From: a virus
Direction: 5' to 3' (one strand)
Virus record (IMG/VR): IMGVR_UViG_3300045885_000053
Location: 1 to 40,515 of that record
Length of the DNA stretch: 40,515 bases
The position numbers and the translations under genes were made by a program. Of the stretch, positions 8,500 to 17,239 are shown one piece after another. The notes under the pieces were generated by a model that saw nothing but the letters and a program-made list of their open reading frames with translations, made no database searches and was not told the DNA's origin. Each line of letters begins with the position of its first letter. The stretch's first letter is position 1.

Positions 8500-8829
8500 A
8501 TGGCTAGATTCCATGGACCAGTTGGATATGGAAACTCTGTAGAAGACCCTCCTGAATCTGGCGTTTGGGTAGATGTTATTTCTGAAATTGCATATTTTGG
8601 AGATGTTATTCGAGATACCCGAAAGTTAGAGGCAGGAGAAAGTCTAAACGATGATATTAAGGTGGGTAATTCCATCAGTATTGTCGCAGATGAATACGCC
8701 ATCGAGCACTTCTTCAAGATCAAGTACGTGCGATGGGCGGGGACTTTATGGACTGTTACAAATGTAGAAGTCAAAAGTCCTCGCCTCATCCTCAGTCTCG
8801 GGAGTGTTTATAATGGCCCAACGCCTTGA
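8500..8829 (+). CDS. Head closure / head-tail joining protein
   Basis: This 109-residue protein starts at ATG 8500 behind CTAGGAG. The beta-rich sequence with DVISEIAYFGDVIRDTRKL, SISIVADEYAIEHFFKIKYVRWAGTLWTVTNVEVKSPRLIL resembles the stopper/head-closure proteins placed after the capsid gene in Gram-positive siphophages. The assignment rests on this pattern and on gene order. The 3' end overlaps the next gene by 17 bases. Confidence 0.6.
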   Translation: MARFHGPVGYGNSVEDPPESGVWVDVISEIAYFGDVIRDTRKLEAGESLNDDIKVGNSISIVADEYAIEHFFKIKYVRWAGTLWTVTNVEVKSPRLILSLGSVYNGPTP

Positions 8830-9118
8830 GCTCCAGGCCGTCTTTACCGATATTCTGGGGACCCAAAACGTATACTTTCAACCACCGCCTACTGTTCAAA
8901 TGGAATATCCTTGCATTGTTTATCATCGTGATTATGAATTAAGTGAATGGGCAGATGATATTCCATATAAACGCAGGAAGCGTTATCAGGTGACGGTCAT
9001 TGATCGAGACCCAGATGGTGGCATTGGCGATAAGATCGCAGCTTTGCCATTGTGCGTATACGATCGATTTTATACAGCTGATAACCTAAATCACGATGTC
9101 TACAAGCTCTTCTTCTAG
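8813..9118 (+). CDS. Tail terminator / tail completion protein
   Basis: This 101-residue protein starts at ATG 8813 (an earlier in-frame ATG at 8804 is less favoured because it is not preceded by the GGGAG site at good spacing). The pattern RLELQAVFTDILGTQNVYFQPP..YPCIVYHRDY..WADDIPYKRRKRYQVTVIDRDPD is typical of tail-completion proteins that cap the tail tube before joining to the head. It lies directly before the first tail-tube gene, as expected. Confidence 0.65.
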   Translation: MAQRLELQAVFTDILGTQNVYFQPPPTVQMEYPCIVYHRDYELSEWADDIPYKRRKRYQVTVIDRDPDGGIGDKIAALPLCVYDRFYTADNLNHDVYKLFF

Positions 9119-9129
9119 GAGGAAAAACA

Positions 9130-9849
9130 ATGCCTGGACCGCTCGTTTGGGATGTCGTCGGTGATCGTTATTACGAAACCGGCGTCGACCATGGAGTTCT
9201 ATACATTCCTGATGCTAGTGGTGTATACAACACTGGCGTTGCTTGGAATGGTCTTACAACCATTACTGAGTCGCCATCTGGTGCTGAAGCTACAGCTCAG
9301 TATGCAGACAATATCAAGTATCTGAATCTTATGTCAGTGGAAGAGTTCGGCGCCACTCTCGAGGCCTTTACTTATCCAGAAGAGTGGCAGCAGTTTGATG
9401 GATGGGCTGTTCCAGAGGATGGTGTCTTCGTTGGGCAGCAGCCTCGTAAGACATTCGGTTTGTCCTATCGTACCCGGGTTGGCAATGATCTTGAGGGTGA
9501 TGCCTATGGGTACAAGCTTCATCTCGTATATGGATGTCTTGCCAGTCCATCGGAGAAGGCGTATAACACTATCAACGATTCCCCTGAGGCCATTACTTTC
9601 AGTTGGGAGATTTCAACTACTCCAGTTCCAGTAACTGGGCTCAAACCGACTTCGCTTATTGTGGTTGATTCAGGTATTGTTGATGGTGCTGCTTTGACGG
9701 TGCTTGAAACTGCTCTTTATGGTGCTGCAGCTACTGAACCCAAACTTCCTCTTCCAGATGAAGTGATTGCAATGTTTGCCGGCGGCGCTGTTATGGCTGC
9801 TGCTTCATCGGGTGGTGGAGAAACTCCTTCAGAAACTTCTGGTTTCTAA
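9130..9849 (+). CDS. Major tail protein (tail tube), copy 1
   Basis: This 239-residue protein starts at ATG 9130 behind TAGGAGG. Motifs GPLVWDVVGDRYYETGVDHGVLYIPD, GVAWNGLTTITESPSGAEATAQYADN and QPRKTFGLSYRTRVGNDLEGDAYGYKLHLVYG mark the tail-tube family of Gram-positive siphophages. It has a short Gly/Ser-rich C-terminal tail. A second gene at 10425 has the same blocks. GC content of this copy is visibly higher than that of the second, so this one, next to the connector genes and highly expressed in style, is the likely main tube protein. Confidence 0.88.
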   Translation: MPGPLVWDVVGDRYYETGVDHGVLYIPDASGVYNTGVAWNGLTTITESPSGAEATAQYADNIKYLNLMSVEEFGATLEAFTYPEEWQQFDGWAVPEDGVFVGQQPRKTFGLSYRTRVGNDLEGDAYGYKLHLVYGCLASPSEKAYNTINDSPEAITFSWEISTTPVPVTGLKPTSLIVVDSGIVDGAALTVLETALYGAAATEPKLPLPDEVIAMFAGGAVMAAASSGGGETPSETSGF

Positions 9850-9870
9850 TTGTTGATAGGAGATTGGAGA

Positions 9871-10413
9871 ATGCTTAAGATTATTGTAGAAGGAACTGAA
9901 TATTTTAACGAAGAGACAGAGACTTTTGAAACTGTTGGAGACGTTGAATTAGAGCTAGAGCATTCTCTGATCTCGCTGTCAAAATGGGAGTCAAAATACC
10001 AAAAACCGTTTTTGACTAATGTCTCTAAGAAACCCGAAGAAATTTTTTACTATATCGAATGTATGATCATAACTCCAATTTTCCCCCGGGGGATAATTGA
10101 CAGACTCACTCAGAAAAATCTCGATCAAATTAATGCTTATATTGAATCAAAAGAATCGGCTACTACTTTTGGAAGTATGCCAGAACGAAAAGGTCGAGGA
10201 GAAATTATAACTGCTGAGTTAATTTATTATTGGATGGTTGCTTTTAACATTCCATTCGAAACCGAGATTTGGCATTTGAATAGACTTTTTGCTTTGATAC
10301 GAATTTGTAATATTAAGAATTCGAAACCAAAGAAGATGTCTAGAAACGAACTTGCTGCTCGAAATCGTGAATTAAATGAACAACGTAAAGCACTATATAA
10401 AACATCCGGTTGA
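9871..10413 (+). CDS. Conserved tail protein, probable tail assembly chaperone
   Basis: This 180-residue protein starts at ATG 9871 behind GATAGGAGATTGGAGA. Conserved blocks LELEHSLISLSKWESKYQKPFL, TAELIYYWMVAFNIPFETEIWHLNRLFALIRICNIKN and a basic tail KKMSRNELAARNRELNEQRKALY are those I recall from proteins coded between the tail-tube and tape-measure genes of many Gram-positive phages. Position suggests a tail assembly chaperone. I see no clear slippery site joining it to another frame. Confidence 0.6.
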   Translation: MLKIIVEGTEYFNEETETFETVGDVELELEHSLISLSKWESKYQKPFLTNVSKKPEEIFYYIECMIITPIFPRGIIDRLTQKNLDQINAYIESKESATTFGSMPERKGRGEIITAELIYYWMVAFNIPFETEIWHLNRLFALIRICNIKNSKPKKMSRNELAARNRELNEQRKALYKTSG

Positions 10414-10424
10414 TTGGAGGTTAG

Positions 10425-11246
10425 ATGGCCAGTTTAATTTGGGATGAAATTGGTAAACATTTCTTTGAAACCGGAGTTAATAAAGGTGTTCTTTATGATA
10501 AAGATGGCAAGGGTTTTGTTTGGAATGGATTAACTTCTATAGAAGAAACAATTTCTACTGAAGTTCAACCAATTTATTTTGATGGCGTAAAGTTTAATGA
10601 CATAGTAACTGTCGGTGATTTCGCGGCTACTTTAAAGGCTTTTACGTATCCAGACGAATTTCTAGAATACGAAGGAATTCATGAAGATCAAGATGGATTT
10701 TTCATAACTGGTCAACAACCATCTAGGTTTTGTCTTTCTTATCAAACAAGAGTTGGTAATGATTTGGTTAGTGTTAATTTTGGTTATAAAATTCATCTTC
10801 TTTATAATCTAACAGCGGTTCCAGCTCAAAAAACTTATGCTACTCTTTCTAGTGAAAGTGAACCGCAGGAATTTGAATGGACAATTACTGGAATTCCAGA
10901 AGAAATTGACACATATCGTTCAACGGCTCATGTTATATTTGATAGTAGAAGAATGGACCCTTGGCTATTAGAAGATATTGAGAGCATTATTTATGGTGAT
11001 GAAGATAATGATGCATATCTTCCTCCATTGAACGGACTTATTACATTTATTAGAAAATGGGATCGTCTTATTATTACTGATAATGGTGATGGTACATGGA
11101 CAGCTGATGCAGCTCGTGAAGGTATCATATTTATGCTCGATGATACTACATTCCAAATTGTAACAGATACTGCAGAATATTTGGATCCAAATACTTATAA
11201 CATTTGGAGTAGTGATAAGAACGAGGAGGATATATGGCTACCGTAA
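10425..11246 (+). CDS. Tail-tube protein homologue, copy 2 with C-terminal extension
   Basis: This 273-residue protein starts at ATG 10425 behind TTGGAGG. It repeats the blocks of the 9130 protein: IWDEIGKHFFETGVNKGVLYD, VWNGLTSIEETIS, AATLKAFTYPDEF, GQQPSRFCLSYQTRVGNDL, FGYKIHLLYN. It then adds about 50 residues with IITDNGDGTWTADA and FQIVTDTAEYLD, a C-terminal module seen in some tube proteins. It is much more AT-rich than copy 1. It may be a minor tube or tail-decoration component. The last 13 bases overlap the next gene. Confidence 0.8.
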   Translation: MASLIWDEIGKHFFETGVNKGVLYDKDGKGFVWNGLTSIEETISTEVQPIYFDGVKFNDIVTVGDFAATLKAFTYPDEFLEYEGIHEDQDGFFITGQQPSRFCLSYQTRVGNDLVSVNFGYKIHLLYNLTAVPAQKTYATLSSESEPQEFEWTITGIPEEIDTYRSTAHVIFDSRRMDPWLLEDIESIIYGDEDNDAYLPPLNGLITFIRKWDRLIITDNGDGTWTADAAREGIIFMLDDTTFQIVTDTAEYLDPNTYNIWSSDKNEEDIWLP

Positions 11247-12046
11247 CTGGGTTTACAGCTGAAAGAATGCTCGCTATTGAAAACACAACAGTTGTCGATG
11301 GCGAAGTTGTAGGTGATGATCTACATCTTCAAACTCGAGAAGGTACCGTAATTGTTGCGGGTAATGTTCGTGGGCCACAAGGTATTCAAGGTCCTATGGG
11401 AGAGGTTACCGACGCTGATCTCGCTGCCGCAATGGCTGAGACTCGAGTTCCTGCTGGAACTATTTCGATGTTCGCTGGTGATACCGCGCCTGTTGGATGG
11501 TTGATGTGTGATGGAGCTGCTGTTGATCGAACGATTTATGCTGATCTGTTCGCTGCTCTTGGACTAAAATATGGATTGGGTAATGGTACCACTACATTCA
11601 ATCTTCCAGATATTCAGAGTAGATTTCCTGTTGGAAAAGGCGCTGCTGTTTGGTCTGATACTCTAAATAAAAAGGGCGGCACTAAAGATCTGATTGTTGT
11701 AAGTCATAATCATTCTACTCCAAACCACATTCATTCGGCTTCTGGTTCGGCTGGAAATGATCCGCAACGTCAATTGGACGTAAGAAACATGGCGACGAAT
11801 GGCTATTTATATCGTTTCCCGGCCTTGGTAACTTCAGGTGGAAATGGTGCTGCTGGTGAACTCGGTTATGATGATGGTAACGCCGGTTTCGGTGGTAAAT
11901 ATGCAGCAATTATGCCTGCGCATAGTCATACTATCGGCGTTACTGTGAATTCCGGAGGAGCATCTACAACTGGTTCAGCTGGAGGTTCCGCTACTGATGC
12001 GAATCTTCCGCCATTCATAACCGTCAACTTTATTATTAAAATCTAA
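11234..12046 (+). CDS. Collar-domain fibre protein with short collagen-like segment
   Basis: This 270-residue protein starts at ATG 11234 behind AACGAGGAGG. Residues about 43-55 hold a short Gly-X-Y stretch (GPQGIQGPMG), followed by a phage tail collar domain: AGTISMFAGDTAPVGWLMCDGAAVDRTIYADLF, LGLKYGLGNGTTTFNLPDIQSRFPVGKG. The His/Ser/Gly-rich C-terminus (HNHSTPNHIHSASG, MPAHSHTIGVTVN) resembles fibre tips. Such proteins usually lie after the tail-tip genes; here the gene lies between the tube and tape-measure genes. Confidence 0.85.
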   Translation: MATVTGFTAERMLAIENTTVVDGEVVGDDLHLQTREGTVIVAGNVRGPQGIQGPMGEVTDADLAAAMAETRVPAGTISMFAGDTAPVGWLMCDGAAVDRTIYADLFAALGLKYGLGNGTTTFNLPDIQSRFPVGKGAAVWSDTLNKKGGTKDLIVVSHNHSTPNHIHSASGSAGNDPQRQLDVRNMATNGYLYRFPALVTSGGNGAAGELGYDDGNAGFGGKYAAIMPAHSHTIGVTVNSGGASTTGSAGGSATDANLPPFITVNFIIKI

Positions 12047-12423
12047 TGATTAGCCGCTCGTCAGAAGGTAATTTTGATAAAACTCTAAAATTTCTAGAAT
12101 TCATGAAAAGCGGCGATCTTTTCAAACAATTAGATCATTACGGACGAGTTGGAGTAGATGCTTTATCAAGTGCTAGTCCAGTAGATACTGGATTAATGTC
12201 GCAGTCTTGGGGATATCAATTAGGCCACGAAAAAGGTAAATATTCCATTAGTTGGTTCAATACTGATAGAGAAGGCGGAGTAAATATCGCCGTCATTATT
12301 CAATATGGGCATGGCACAGGAACTGGGGGATATGTTCAAGGTCGTGATTACATAAATCCAGCAATGAGACCAATTTTCGACAAGATTGTTGCGGATATTT
12401 GGAGGCAGGTGACAAATGGCTAG
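12046..12423 (+). CDS. HK97 gp10-like minor head-tail protein
   Basis: This 125-residue protein begins at ATG 12046, overlapping the upstream stop (TAATG). The core ASPVDTGLMSQSWGYQL followed by a beta strand region and a final INPAMRPIFDKIVADIW matches HK97 gp10-like tail-completion proteins, whose signature is a PVDTGxL segment and a C-terminal YxxPAxR..F helix. In most phages the gene lies between the capsid and tube genes; here it comes just before the tape measure. Its end overlaps the tape measure start by eight bases. Confidence 0.7.
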   Translation: MISRSSEGNFDKTLKFLEFMKSGDLFKQLDHYGRVGVDALSSASPVDTGLMSQSWGYQLGHEKGKYSISWFNTDREGGVNIAVIIQYGHGTGTGGYVQGRDYINPAMRPIFDKIVADIWRQVTNG

Positions 12424-15400
12424 CGTTGATGATCGCATCGTCCGAATGGAATTTGATAATGCCGCCTTCGAAAAGAAGGTAGCCACAACCATTGCTAGCC
12501 TAGGTCAATTGGATAAGGCTCTTAAATTTGATGGAGCTAAACAAGGATTCTCCGATATTGGGAAGGCTGCAGACGGAATTAATCTTAGCGGTATTGGCAC
12601 TCATATCGAGGGTATTAGCGCTAAATTTCTAGCACTTAGTACTGTCGCTATTACGGTTCTTGCTAATATTACGATGAAAGCTGTTGAAGCTGGGATTCAA
12701 ATAGCAAAATCGCTTAGCTTGGATCAGATTATCTCTGGTTTCAAGGAATATGAACAGAATATGAATTCGATCCAGACTATTCTGGCGAATACTAAGGCTG
12801 ACGGAACTAATCTCGAGCAGGTCAATAAGGCTCTTGATCAGTTGAATGAATATTCCGATAAGACCATTTATAATTTCGGTCAGATGACCAAGAATATCGG
12901 TACGTTCACAGCTGCTGGTGTTGATCTGGATACTTCAATCCAATCGATCAAGGGCATTTCAAACCTAGCTGCTATTTCCGGCTCGAGCGCCGAACAAGCT
13001 TCGACCGCTATGTATCAGTTGTCACAGGCTGTTTCAACTGGCACATTGAAGCTTATGGACTGGAACTCCGTTGTAAATGCTGGAATGGGTGGTGAAGTTT
13101 TCCAGAAGGCTTTGTTTGAGACCGGCAAAGCCATGAATACGATTAAAGACGTCCCGATTGGACAGACTTTCGAAGAATGGACTAAGTCTGGTAATTCTTT
13201 CCGAGAGTCTCTTCAGGATGGATGGATTACTGCTGATGTCCTAACCACGACCCTTCAAGGGTTTACTGGTGAAATGACAGACGCCGAATTGGCGGCTAAG
13301 GGGTTTACTCAAGATCAAATTGCTGCCATTCAAGAGATGGGTCGAACTGGTGTTGAAGCGGCCACAAAGGTTAGAACTCTTACTCAGCTTATTGATACTA
13401 CTAAAGAAGCCATTGGCTCTGGATGGTCGGAATCATTTAGAATTGTAATTGGTAATTTCGAAGAAGCAACTGCTTTGTTTAGTGGTATTAGTGATGCTGT
13501 GGGCGGGTTTATTAAGAGAAATGCAGAAGCTAGAAATGAAGTTCTACAAGGGTGGAAAGAACTAGGTGGTCGTACACTTCTTATTGATACTCTTGAAAAG
13601 GCATTTAGAAATCTTGCTGACGTACTTTTGCCAATTAAAGAGGCGTTTCAAGAGATATTTCCGCCTATGACGGCACAACGTTTGTTTGATTTGACTAAAG
13701 GTTTTGCCAATTTGGTAGATGCTTTGAAGCCAAGTCAGCAAACAATGGATAATTTGAAGAGTGTATTTAAGGGATTGTTCAGTATTCTTTCAATTGGCGG
13801 AACAATTATTAAAGAAGCAGTTAGGTTTATTGTCGAACTTGTCGGTGCATTTACTGGTCTTGGTAGTGGTAATGTTCTTGGGGGTCTAGCTAAAATTGGT
13901 GATTTCTTCACCATGCTTCGAGAGAAGCTCGTTGTTGGTGGAGCTATTAAGGATTTCTTCAATAACCTCGAGGTTGGTGCTTATAACGTTATTCAAGTCA
14001 TCAAATCTCTAATCGAGGTAGTTGTCGATTTCTTCAAGAATATTGGCGATAATAAGGCCATGGATGCTGCTGGTGGAGCTGTAGATAGGCTTCAACAACG
14101 GTTTGAGACTCTGAAAGATTTCTTTGGTAAGATCAAGGATCTTTGGGGTCCATTTGGTGATGCTCTGTCCAAGGTTGGCGCAATTCTTGATAGAGTATGG
14201 GATGCTATCAGTAATTGGTTCGGAGAGCTTGGCCAGAAGCTAGCTGCTGTAATGGGCCCAGGCGATTTCGATGCCACTCTTGATGCAATTAACGTTGGTT
14301 TGCTGGGCGGAATTTCACTTATGATCGGAAAGTGGCTCAAGGGTGGAATTAATTTCGATCTTGGCGGAGGTTTGTTAGAATCTATAAAGAAGACGTTCGG
14401 CGAATTGACTGGCGTTCTTTCTGCTATGCAAACCGAGATCAAGGCTGATGCACTTCTTAAGATTGCTGCTGCGGTTGGTGTATTGACTGCTTCAGTCGTA
14501 GTTCTTTCCATGATTGATTCGGCAGCTCTTACTAAGGCCATGACTGCGATGGCCATTGGCTTCGGTCAGCTTCTTGGCGCGTTTGCTATTATCAATAAGA
14601 TGGATACAACTCTTCGAGGTTCGTTTAATTTCGCCGCAACTGCTGTTGGTATCACATTGCTAGCAGGAGCAATACTTGTCCTATCTGTTGCCGCAAAGAA
14701 TTTGGCTGAGCTTAGCTGGGAAGAGCTCGCTCGAGGATTGGCCGGCGTCGCAGGACTTCTTACCGTTATTTCAATTGCCGTAATTCCATTGACGGCAAAT
14801 GTCTCTGGCATGATGCGTGTTGGCGCAGCACTTATTATGATAGGCGTAGCTCTTAATCTTCTTGCTGGAGCGGTAAAGATATTTGCTACGATGTCCTGGG
14901 GAGAAATGGGTAAAGGCTTTGCTGCAGTTGCAGGAGGTCTACTTATTATTGCCGGCGCAATGAATCTAATGCCGTCAAATATGATCTTTACAGGCGCAGG
15001 CCTTCTTGCCGTAGCAATAAGTTTGAATATTCTCGCTGGTGCCATGAAGGTGTTCGCCACCATGGATTGGGGCGAGATTGCTAAGGGAATAGTTGCTATT
15101 GGCGGCGGTCTTCTTGTTATCGCCGGCGCTATGAATCTTATGCCAGCGAATTTGCCCATTACTGCCGCAGGATTGGTGCTTGTCAGTTTTGCGCTTGTCG
15201 GCATTAGTAAAGTAATGAAGTCGCTTGCAGAAATGTCTTGGGGAGAAATTGCTAAAGGCATTGTTGCGATGGCAGGCGCTTTGGTCGTTTTGGCCGTAGG
15301 CACAAATGCCATGTCTGGAGCCATTGCGGGCGCTATTGCTATGACAATTGTGTCTGGAGCCTTGCTTCTTCTTGCTCAAGTTATTAAACAACTTGCCAAT

Positions 15401-17239
15401 CTTAGCTGGGGCGAATTGCTTCAAGGTTTGGTTGGTATTGCCGCCGTATTTGTTGTTCTTGGAGCAGCAGCAGCCATTTTGCAACCACTTATTCCAGCTC
15501 TTCTTGGACTTGGCGCAGCATTGTTCTTGATTGGTGCGGGACTTGCTTTGTTTGGTGCCGGTGCCCTGCTAGCCGCGCAAGCGTTTGAGATATTCGCTAG
15601 GAGTGGGGAAGAGGGAGCAAAGGGAATTGTTGCATCGCTTATGGCCGTTGGTGAAGCTCTTCCGGCTTTGATGGCTGGATTTGCTCGAGGCCTAGTCGAA
15701 ATCGCTAACGTACTTATTGAGTTCGCTCCAGTTCTCGCTAAGGCCTTGGTCGTAGTGCTTGGCCATCTTCTGGATGGATTGATTCTTCTTATTCCTAAGG
15801 CTCTTGTTATCATTGGGCAACTTCTTAGCGGAATTCTCAAGCTTATTAGAGATAAGTTCCCAGAATATGTGCAAACAGGTATCAGTCTAATTCTTGCTTT
15901 GCTGACGGGAATTAGGGACAATATCGGTCAAGTTGTAGAAACTGTTGTGCAGATTGTTATCGAATTCATCGAAGCACTTACCGAAATGGTGCCGAAATAT
16001 ATCGATGCAATCGCCAATTTCTATATTGCAGTATTGACTGGAGCGGCAGAAGCTGTTGGACGAGTTTCTGGTACATTGCTATTCGGTCTTGCCGCTTCAT
16101 TTATTCAAGGGTTTATGGACGGTTTGGCTCAATCTACTGAGAGTGGTCCGCTTAAGTGGTTTAAGGAGCTTGCCGGGAATATTCTCAGTTGGATCGGTGA
16201 TGTTCTAAAGACTCTTTGGCAAAAGGGCGTAGATCTAATTACTGGTCTGTTTGGTGGAATTGTTCAGAAGGCTATCGAAGTAACTGCGTGGTTTGTTGCT
16301 TTGCCAGTATCTGTTCTTGAATGGATTGGTAATGTAGTTGGCACTCTTGTGTCTAAGGGAACTGATTTCATTACTGGTCTACTTAACGGCATTCTTAATA
16401 AGATTGGCGAAGTTACTTCTTTCTTCACAGGTCTTGGATCGGATATCCTTGGATGGATTGGTGATGTTGCCCGTACTCTTTGGGATAAGGGTTGGGGTCT
16501 TATTCAAGGTTTGTGGGACGGTATTTGGGAAAACTTTGTAAAGGTTAAGGATTGGTTCGGAAATATTGATGATAATATTAAGAACGCTATTGGTGATCTT
16601 GGTAATCTTCTTTATGACATCGGCTGGGACATTCTTGAGAGTCTCTTAGATGGCATGAAGGGTATGTGGGAGAATGTAAAGGGCTGGGTTAGTAATGTTG
16701 GTGGTTGGATCGCTGATCTTAAGGGCCCACCAGAAAAGGATAAGATTCTCCTTGTAAATAATGGTAGACTCATTATGCAAGGTCTCCAAACTGGTATGGA
16801 AGATGAATGGGATGTTGTTGCTAAATGGCTAAGTGAGATTAATCCTGCTGTTGCTTTGGATCCAAATATGGGCGATAATATGGCTAATACTCTTAATGGA
16901 GCTATTAGTCAAATGGTTACTCAGCTAGAGGATATGGGAGAATTTAGTCCAGTAATCACTCCCGTTCTAGATCTTACTCGTGTCGCTGCGGATTCCAAAC
17001 TTATTAGCGATTATCTTCCGGGTACAGCTCCATTCACACCAACATATTCTTATGCCCAAGCTAGTACTATTGCATCAACAACAATTCCAACTTCTGATAC
17101 AGAAACTACAGCATCCACTGCTGGCGGCGTTAAATTTGAACAGAATATTTATGCTCCATCACAGCTATCAACGGCTGATATTTACAAGCAAACTCGTAAC
17201 CAAATTACGATGGCTAAAGAGGAGTTGAGTATCCCATGA
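12416..17239 (+). CDS. Tail tape measure protein
   Basis: This 1607-residue protein sets tail length (by the usual ratio about 240 nm, an estimate). The N-terminal part contains the TMP signature region LDQIISGFKEYEQNMNSIQTILANTKADG, QLNEYSDKTIYNFGQMTKNIG and MYQLSQAVSTGTLKLMDWNSVVNAGMGG (about 100-230). The centre is very hydrophobic and built from repeats centred on Trp (separate entry), likely membrane-active on DNA entry. The C-terminal part is Trp/Gly-rich with GPPEKDKILLVNNGRLIMQGL, a conserved end motif. It starts at ATG 12416 inside the previous gene and overlaps the distal tail gene by four bases. I see no peptidase motif (no HxH/CHAP) in it. Confidence 0.95.
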   Translation: MASVDDRIVRMEFDNAAFEKKVATTIASLGQLDKALKFDGAKQGFSDIGKAADGINLSGIGTHIEGISAKFLALSTVAITVLANITMKAVEAGIQIAKSLSLDQIISGFKEYEQNMNSIQTILANTKADGTNLEQVNKALDQLNEYSDKTIYNFGQMTKNIGTFTAAGVDLDTSIQSIKGISNLAAISGSSAEQASTAMYQLSQAVSTGTLKLMDWNSVVNAGMGGEVFQKALFETGKAMNTIKDVPIGQTFEEWTKSGNSFRESLQDGWITADVLTTTLQGFTGEMTDAELAAKGFTQDQIAAIQEMGRTGVEAATKVRTLTQLIDTTKEAIGSGWSESFRIVIGNFEEATALFSGISDAVGGFIKRNAEARNEVLQGWKELGGRTLLIDTLEKAFRNLADVLLPIKEAFQEIFPPMTAQRLFDLTKGFANLVDALKPSQQTMDNLKSVFKGLFSILSIGGTIIKEAVRFIVELVGAFTGLGSGNVLGGLAKIGDFFTMLREKLVVGGAIKDFFNNLEVGAYNVIQVIKSLIEVVVDFFKNIGDNKAMDAAGGAVDRLQQRFETLKDFFGKIKDLWGPFGDALSKVGAILDRVWDAISNWFGELGQKLAAVMGPGDFDATLDAINVGLLGGISLMIGKWLKGGINFDLGGGLLESIKKTFGELTGVLSAMQTEIKADALLKIAAAVGVLTASVVVLSMIDSAALTKAMTAMAIGFGQLLGAFAIINKMDTTLRGSFNFAATAVGITLLAGAILVLSVAAKNLAELSWEELARGLAGVAGLLTVISIAVIPLTANVSGMMRVGAALIMIGVALNLLAGAVKIFATMSWGEMGKGFAAVAGGLLIIAGAMNLMPSNMIFTGAGLLAVAISLNILAGAMKVFATMDWGEIAKGIVAIGGGLLVIAGAMNLMPANLPITAAGLVLVSFALVGISKVMKSLAEMSWGEIAKGIVAMAGALVVLAVGTNAMSGAIAGAIAMTIVSGALLLLAQVIKQLANLSWGELLQGLVGIAAVFVVLGAAAAILQPLIPALLGLGAALFLIGAGLALFGAGALLAAQAFEIFARSGEEGAKGIVASLMAVGEALPALMAGFARGLVEIANVLIEFAPVLAKALVVVLGHLLDGLILLIPKALVIIGQLLSGILKLIRDKFPEYVQTGISLILALLTGIRDNIGQVVETVVQIVIEFIEALTEMVPKYIDAIANFYIAVLTGAAEAVGRVSGTLLFGLAASFIQGFMDGLAQSTESGPLKWFKELAGNILSWIGDVLKTLWQKGVDLITGLFGGIVQKAIEVTAWFVALPVSVLEWIGNVVGTLVSKGTDFITGLLNGILNKIGEVTSFFTGLGSDILGWIGDVARTLWDKGWGLIQGLWDGIWENFVKVKDWFGNIDDNIKNAIGDLGNLLYDIGWDILESLLDGMKGMWENVKGWVSNVGGWIADLKGPPEKDKILLVNNGRLIMQGLQTGMEDEWDVVAKWLSEINPAVALDPNMGDNMANTLNGAISQMVTQLEDMGEFSPVITPVLDLTRVAADSKLISDYLPGTAPFTPTYSYAQASTIASTTIPTSDTETTASTAGGVKFEQNIYAPSQLSTADIYKQTRNQITMAKEELSIP
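14660..15450 (+). repeat. Five diverged repeats of about 57 residues in the tape measure protein
   Basis: The motif W-[GE]-E-[LIM]-x-x-G recurs with its Trp at residues 768, 828, 885, 942 and 998 (spacings 60, 57, 57, 56). Each is preceded by a hydrophobic helix ending in A[TE][LM][SD] and followed by a Gly/Ala-rich hydrophobic helix (for example GGLLVIAGAMNLMP). Each unit would hold two hydrophobic helices. The copies have diverged at DNA level, pointing to old tandem duplication. Confidence 0.8.

Noticed and set aside
14566-15324. Long reverse-strand frame within the tape measure gene
   Set aside because: It mirrors the Ala/Gly/Leu-rich repeats of the forward gene; composition is low complexity and no start signal is present. 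All supported genes are on the + strand.
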